The position numbers were made by a program, and so were the translations under genes. This document shows, piece by piece, positions 62,297 to 64,000 of a stretch of DNA of 64,000 bases (positions are counted from its first letter, which is position 1; each line of letters opens with the position of its first letter). Below the pieces are notes generated by a model, which searched no databases, had not been told where the DNA came from, and saw nothing but the letters and a program-made list of their open reading frames with translations. Source of the DNA: Campylobacter showae (GTDB lineage: Bacteria; Campylobacterota; Campylobacteria; Campylobacterales; Campylobacteraceae); the NCBI RefSeq assembly GCF_900573985.1, contig NZ_UWOK01000001.1, forward strand, positions 558,001 through 622,000. The letters run 5' to 3'.

Positions 62297-64000
62297 TTAA
62301 ATGCTTAGCTTAAACTCCTCTTTTACCTCTCCGATTTCGCTTGTTTCTATTAGTCCTCGCTTCTTTAGCTCTTTGACTAAATTTTCGGACGCTTTTTTGG
62401 TTACTTCCATATCTGCATTTATGCCGCCTGCAGCCGAAAACATCCAGTATTTGTGCATCTCGGCCCACTCGAGCAGCTTGTTTACTTTTTCCATTTTAGT
62501 ATCGCTGGGTGCGACCGAAATTTTGGCTAGCTCTAGTTCTTGATGATATACGGCGATTTGCAAGACGTTTTCTATATATTTTTTTAGATTTTGTCCGCTA
62601 ATGTAATTTTTTAGCTTATCTATTTTGTCGATAATTTTTACTAGTGGATCAAATAGACTTTCGTCTACTTTGCCTTCATCTTTGATCTTCATTATCTTAT
62701 CGATTTTGGGAACTAGTTCTAGGAATGTTTTTTCTATTCTTTGTTTTGCTTTATTTTGAGTTTGTACTTTTTTTACGATAAATTTGTAGGCTTTGAGCAG
62801 GTCTTTGTTTGCTGTTTTTTCGCTGTTTTTTTCTATGTGCGGTAGTTTTTTTACTTTTTTATCTTTACTAAGCTCTTCTGCAGTTTCCAAAAACGGTTTT
62901 TCGATACTTCCTTGTATTCTAGCACCGCCTTCCGTGCAGTTATAGGTAGTGATTTGCTCGTTTTTAGCCTGCTCTATATCTTTTTCAAACTGATTTTTAA
63001 ATTTATCCCATATATAGGTCGTTCTTACTTCACCTTCTCCGCCGTAAGCTTCTACGTATAGGTATTCGTCAGCCTGAGCAAATGCATGCCCGCTGGCGTG
63101 AGATTTGCCGTCCGGGGCAAAGGCTAAATCTTGACCTATTAAAATAATATTTTTATGTCCGAGAGCGTAAGCTAACTGATAAGCCTGGTTTGCCGTAGAG
63201 TGGCCGATGCCGAGATAGCCGTATTTTGGCATATTAAATACTATTTCGCTTTGTTGCGGTCTCATCGTAAGAGCTAGGCGGCGCGGTAAAATATTATCTA
63301 CCGTTTTTTTATGCGTTAGCGACGCTACTATAAAATAAATATCTTCGTCTATTTTTTTGTTTTTGTTTTTAAAAAAGCTGGACGTAGCTTCTACGCGCTC
63401 GATTGATGTTACGTAGTCTGGTTTTATGCCGTGCTTTAACAAAATAGGATACGATGCGTCAAGGCTGATAACCGTAAAATACGGAGCGAATTTTTTAAGC
63501 GCCTCAAGCTGTTTATCTAGGCTCGGGCCGGTAGATACTATGATTGCCGTATCCATGAGCCCGTGTCTTTTTCTGACTAAATCCGTATAGCAATAGTTTG
63601 TAACCATCTCCGGAATATGCTCTATGTGGTGTTTTATGCCTATTAGGGTATCGTCTATGCTATTGCCGTGAGCTACCACTATTTGAGATACGGCTCTAGT
63701 GAAGTCTTTATTTATTCTCACTATATCTTCATGAAAAGTTTGATAAAATGGCGTATGGATATGCAGATTATAAGTTTTAGCGTAAGATGAAAAAATCTCT
63801 TTTGAGATTGTAAAATAAAACTGCGAGTATGTTGCGAATTCTGAGAAAAATAAAACCAGCCTTTTGCTAATCAGCTCCTCGGATAAGTCGATTAAATTTA
63901 ATGCTATATAAATAATCTCTATCTCGGGCTCTACGACTATGACTTTTTGATGCGTTTCGTTTTTTAGCAAGGCTTTATAAAAAATACCGTTGCCAAGACC
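62297..64000 (-). CDS. Maf-type motility accessory factor (DUF115 family), 5' end beyond window
   Basis: The open frame reaches the right edge, reading GLGNGIFYKALLKNETHQKV before the first in-window start-like codon, so the N-terminus is missing. Landmarks of the Maf/DUF115 fold are IIVSTGPSLDKQLEALKKFA, VISLDASYPILLKHGIKPDY and GIGHSTANQAYQLAYALGHK followed by IILIGQDLAFAPDGKSHASG. In Campylobacter and Helicobacter, Maf proteins are needed to attach pseudaminic or legionaminic acid to flagellin in the cytoplasm. It is on the same strand as the O-chain operon, 71 bases upstream of wzm. Its natural target could be the flagellin at 25724-27205. Confidence 0.85.
   Translation of the reverse strand, partial: GLGNGIFYKALLKNETHQKVIVVEPEIEIIYIALNLIDLSEELISKRLVLFFSEFATYSQFYFTISKEIFSSYAKTYNLHIHTPFYQTFHEDIVRINKDFTRAVSQIVVAHGNSIDDTLIGIKHHIEHIPEMVTNYCYTDLVRKRHGLMDTAIIVSTGPSLDKQLEALKKFAPYFTVISLDASYPILLKHGIKPDYVTSIERVEATSSFFKNKNKKIDEDIYFIVASLTHKKTVDNILPRRLALTMRPQQSEIVFNMPKYGYLGIGHSTANQAYQLAYALGHKNIILIGQDLAFAPDGKSHASGHAFAQADEYLYVEAYGGEGEVRTTYIWDKFKNQFEKDIEQAKNEQITTYNCTEGGARIQGSIEKPFLETAEELSKDKKVKKLPHIEKNSEKTANKDLLKAYKFIVKKVQTQNKAKQRIEKTFLELVPKIDKIMKIKDEGKVDESLFDPLVKIIDKIDKLKNYISGQNLKKYIENVLQIAVYHQELELAKISVAPSDTKMEKVNKLLEWAEMHKYWMFSAAGGINADMEVTKKASENLVKELKKRGLIETSEIGEVKEEFKLSI

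Overview
This looks like a chromosomal window from a Campylobacter of the oral C. rectus / C. showae type. That assignment is inferred from the epsilonproteobacterial housekeeping genes (gltA, bioB, tsaD, topA, cdsA-dxr), a Campylobacter-type flagellin, and a large S-layer locus built like the sap locus of C. fetus. No rRNA, tRNA, CRISPR array or intact insertion sequence was seen.

Region 1 (1-25.5 kb) is ordinary core genome in short operons. It holds a DUF7832-like fragment, a SemiSWEET transporter, leuC, a frameshifted acetyltransferase, a TonB siderophore receptor with a Fur-box-like site, an NFACT/RqcH-type protein, cdsA-dxr, a uracil permease, creD, tsaD, cysQ, an antiporter-gltA pair, bioB and topA. 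The gaps between these genes are filled by two dispersed repeat families. One is a palindromic hairpin of about 110-140 bp that usually abuts a stop codon. The other is a MITE-like element of 213-329 bp bounded by inverted CCGAGACCCG ends; most copies carry a GC-rich hairpin, and three carry a perfect terminator-like stem-loop.

Region 2 (25.7-54.5 kb) is a surface-protein island. A sigma-28-driven flagellin gene is followed by six large cysteine-free RTX-like S-layer paralogues of 877-1389 residues. Each has an N-terminal DUF4214-type domain and a shared C-terminal block. Two are on the minus strand and four on the plus strand, and between the two sets lies a type I secretion operon sapC-sapD-sapE-sapF. 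The four plus-strand genes share a nearly identical promoter, leader and first ~30 codons, while their interiors diverge freely. The SapC reading frame carries an N-terminal 143-residue extension that resembles a catalytically dead REP-associated (Y1/HUH) transposase, joined in frame to SapC, which has its own ribosome-binding site and ATG.

Region 3 (54.7-64 kb, minus strand) is a translationally coupled polysaccharide-export operon: Wzm permease, Wzt ATPase with a substrate-binding extension, a 1201-residue methyltransferase / coiled-coil / double glycosyltransferase, Gmd and an Rmd-like reductase. Together these point to an ABC-exported O-chain containing GDP-D-rhamnose-derived sugar, possibly methyl-capped. 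A Maf-type (DUF115) flagellin-glycosylation gene runs off the right edge.

My reading is that regions 2 and 3 together build the cell surface. The Sap exporter secretes alternative S-layer subunits, the O-chain operon probably supplies the polysaccharide they attach to, and Maf modifies the flagellin. The strongest leads are the recombination-ready S-layer array and the transposase-like domain fused to SapC.
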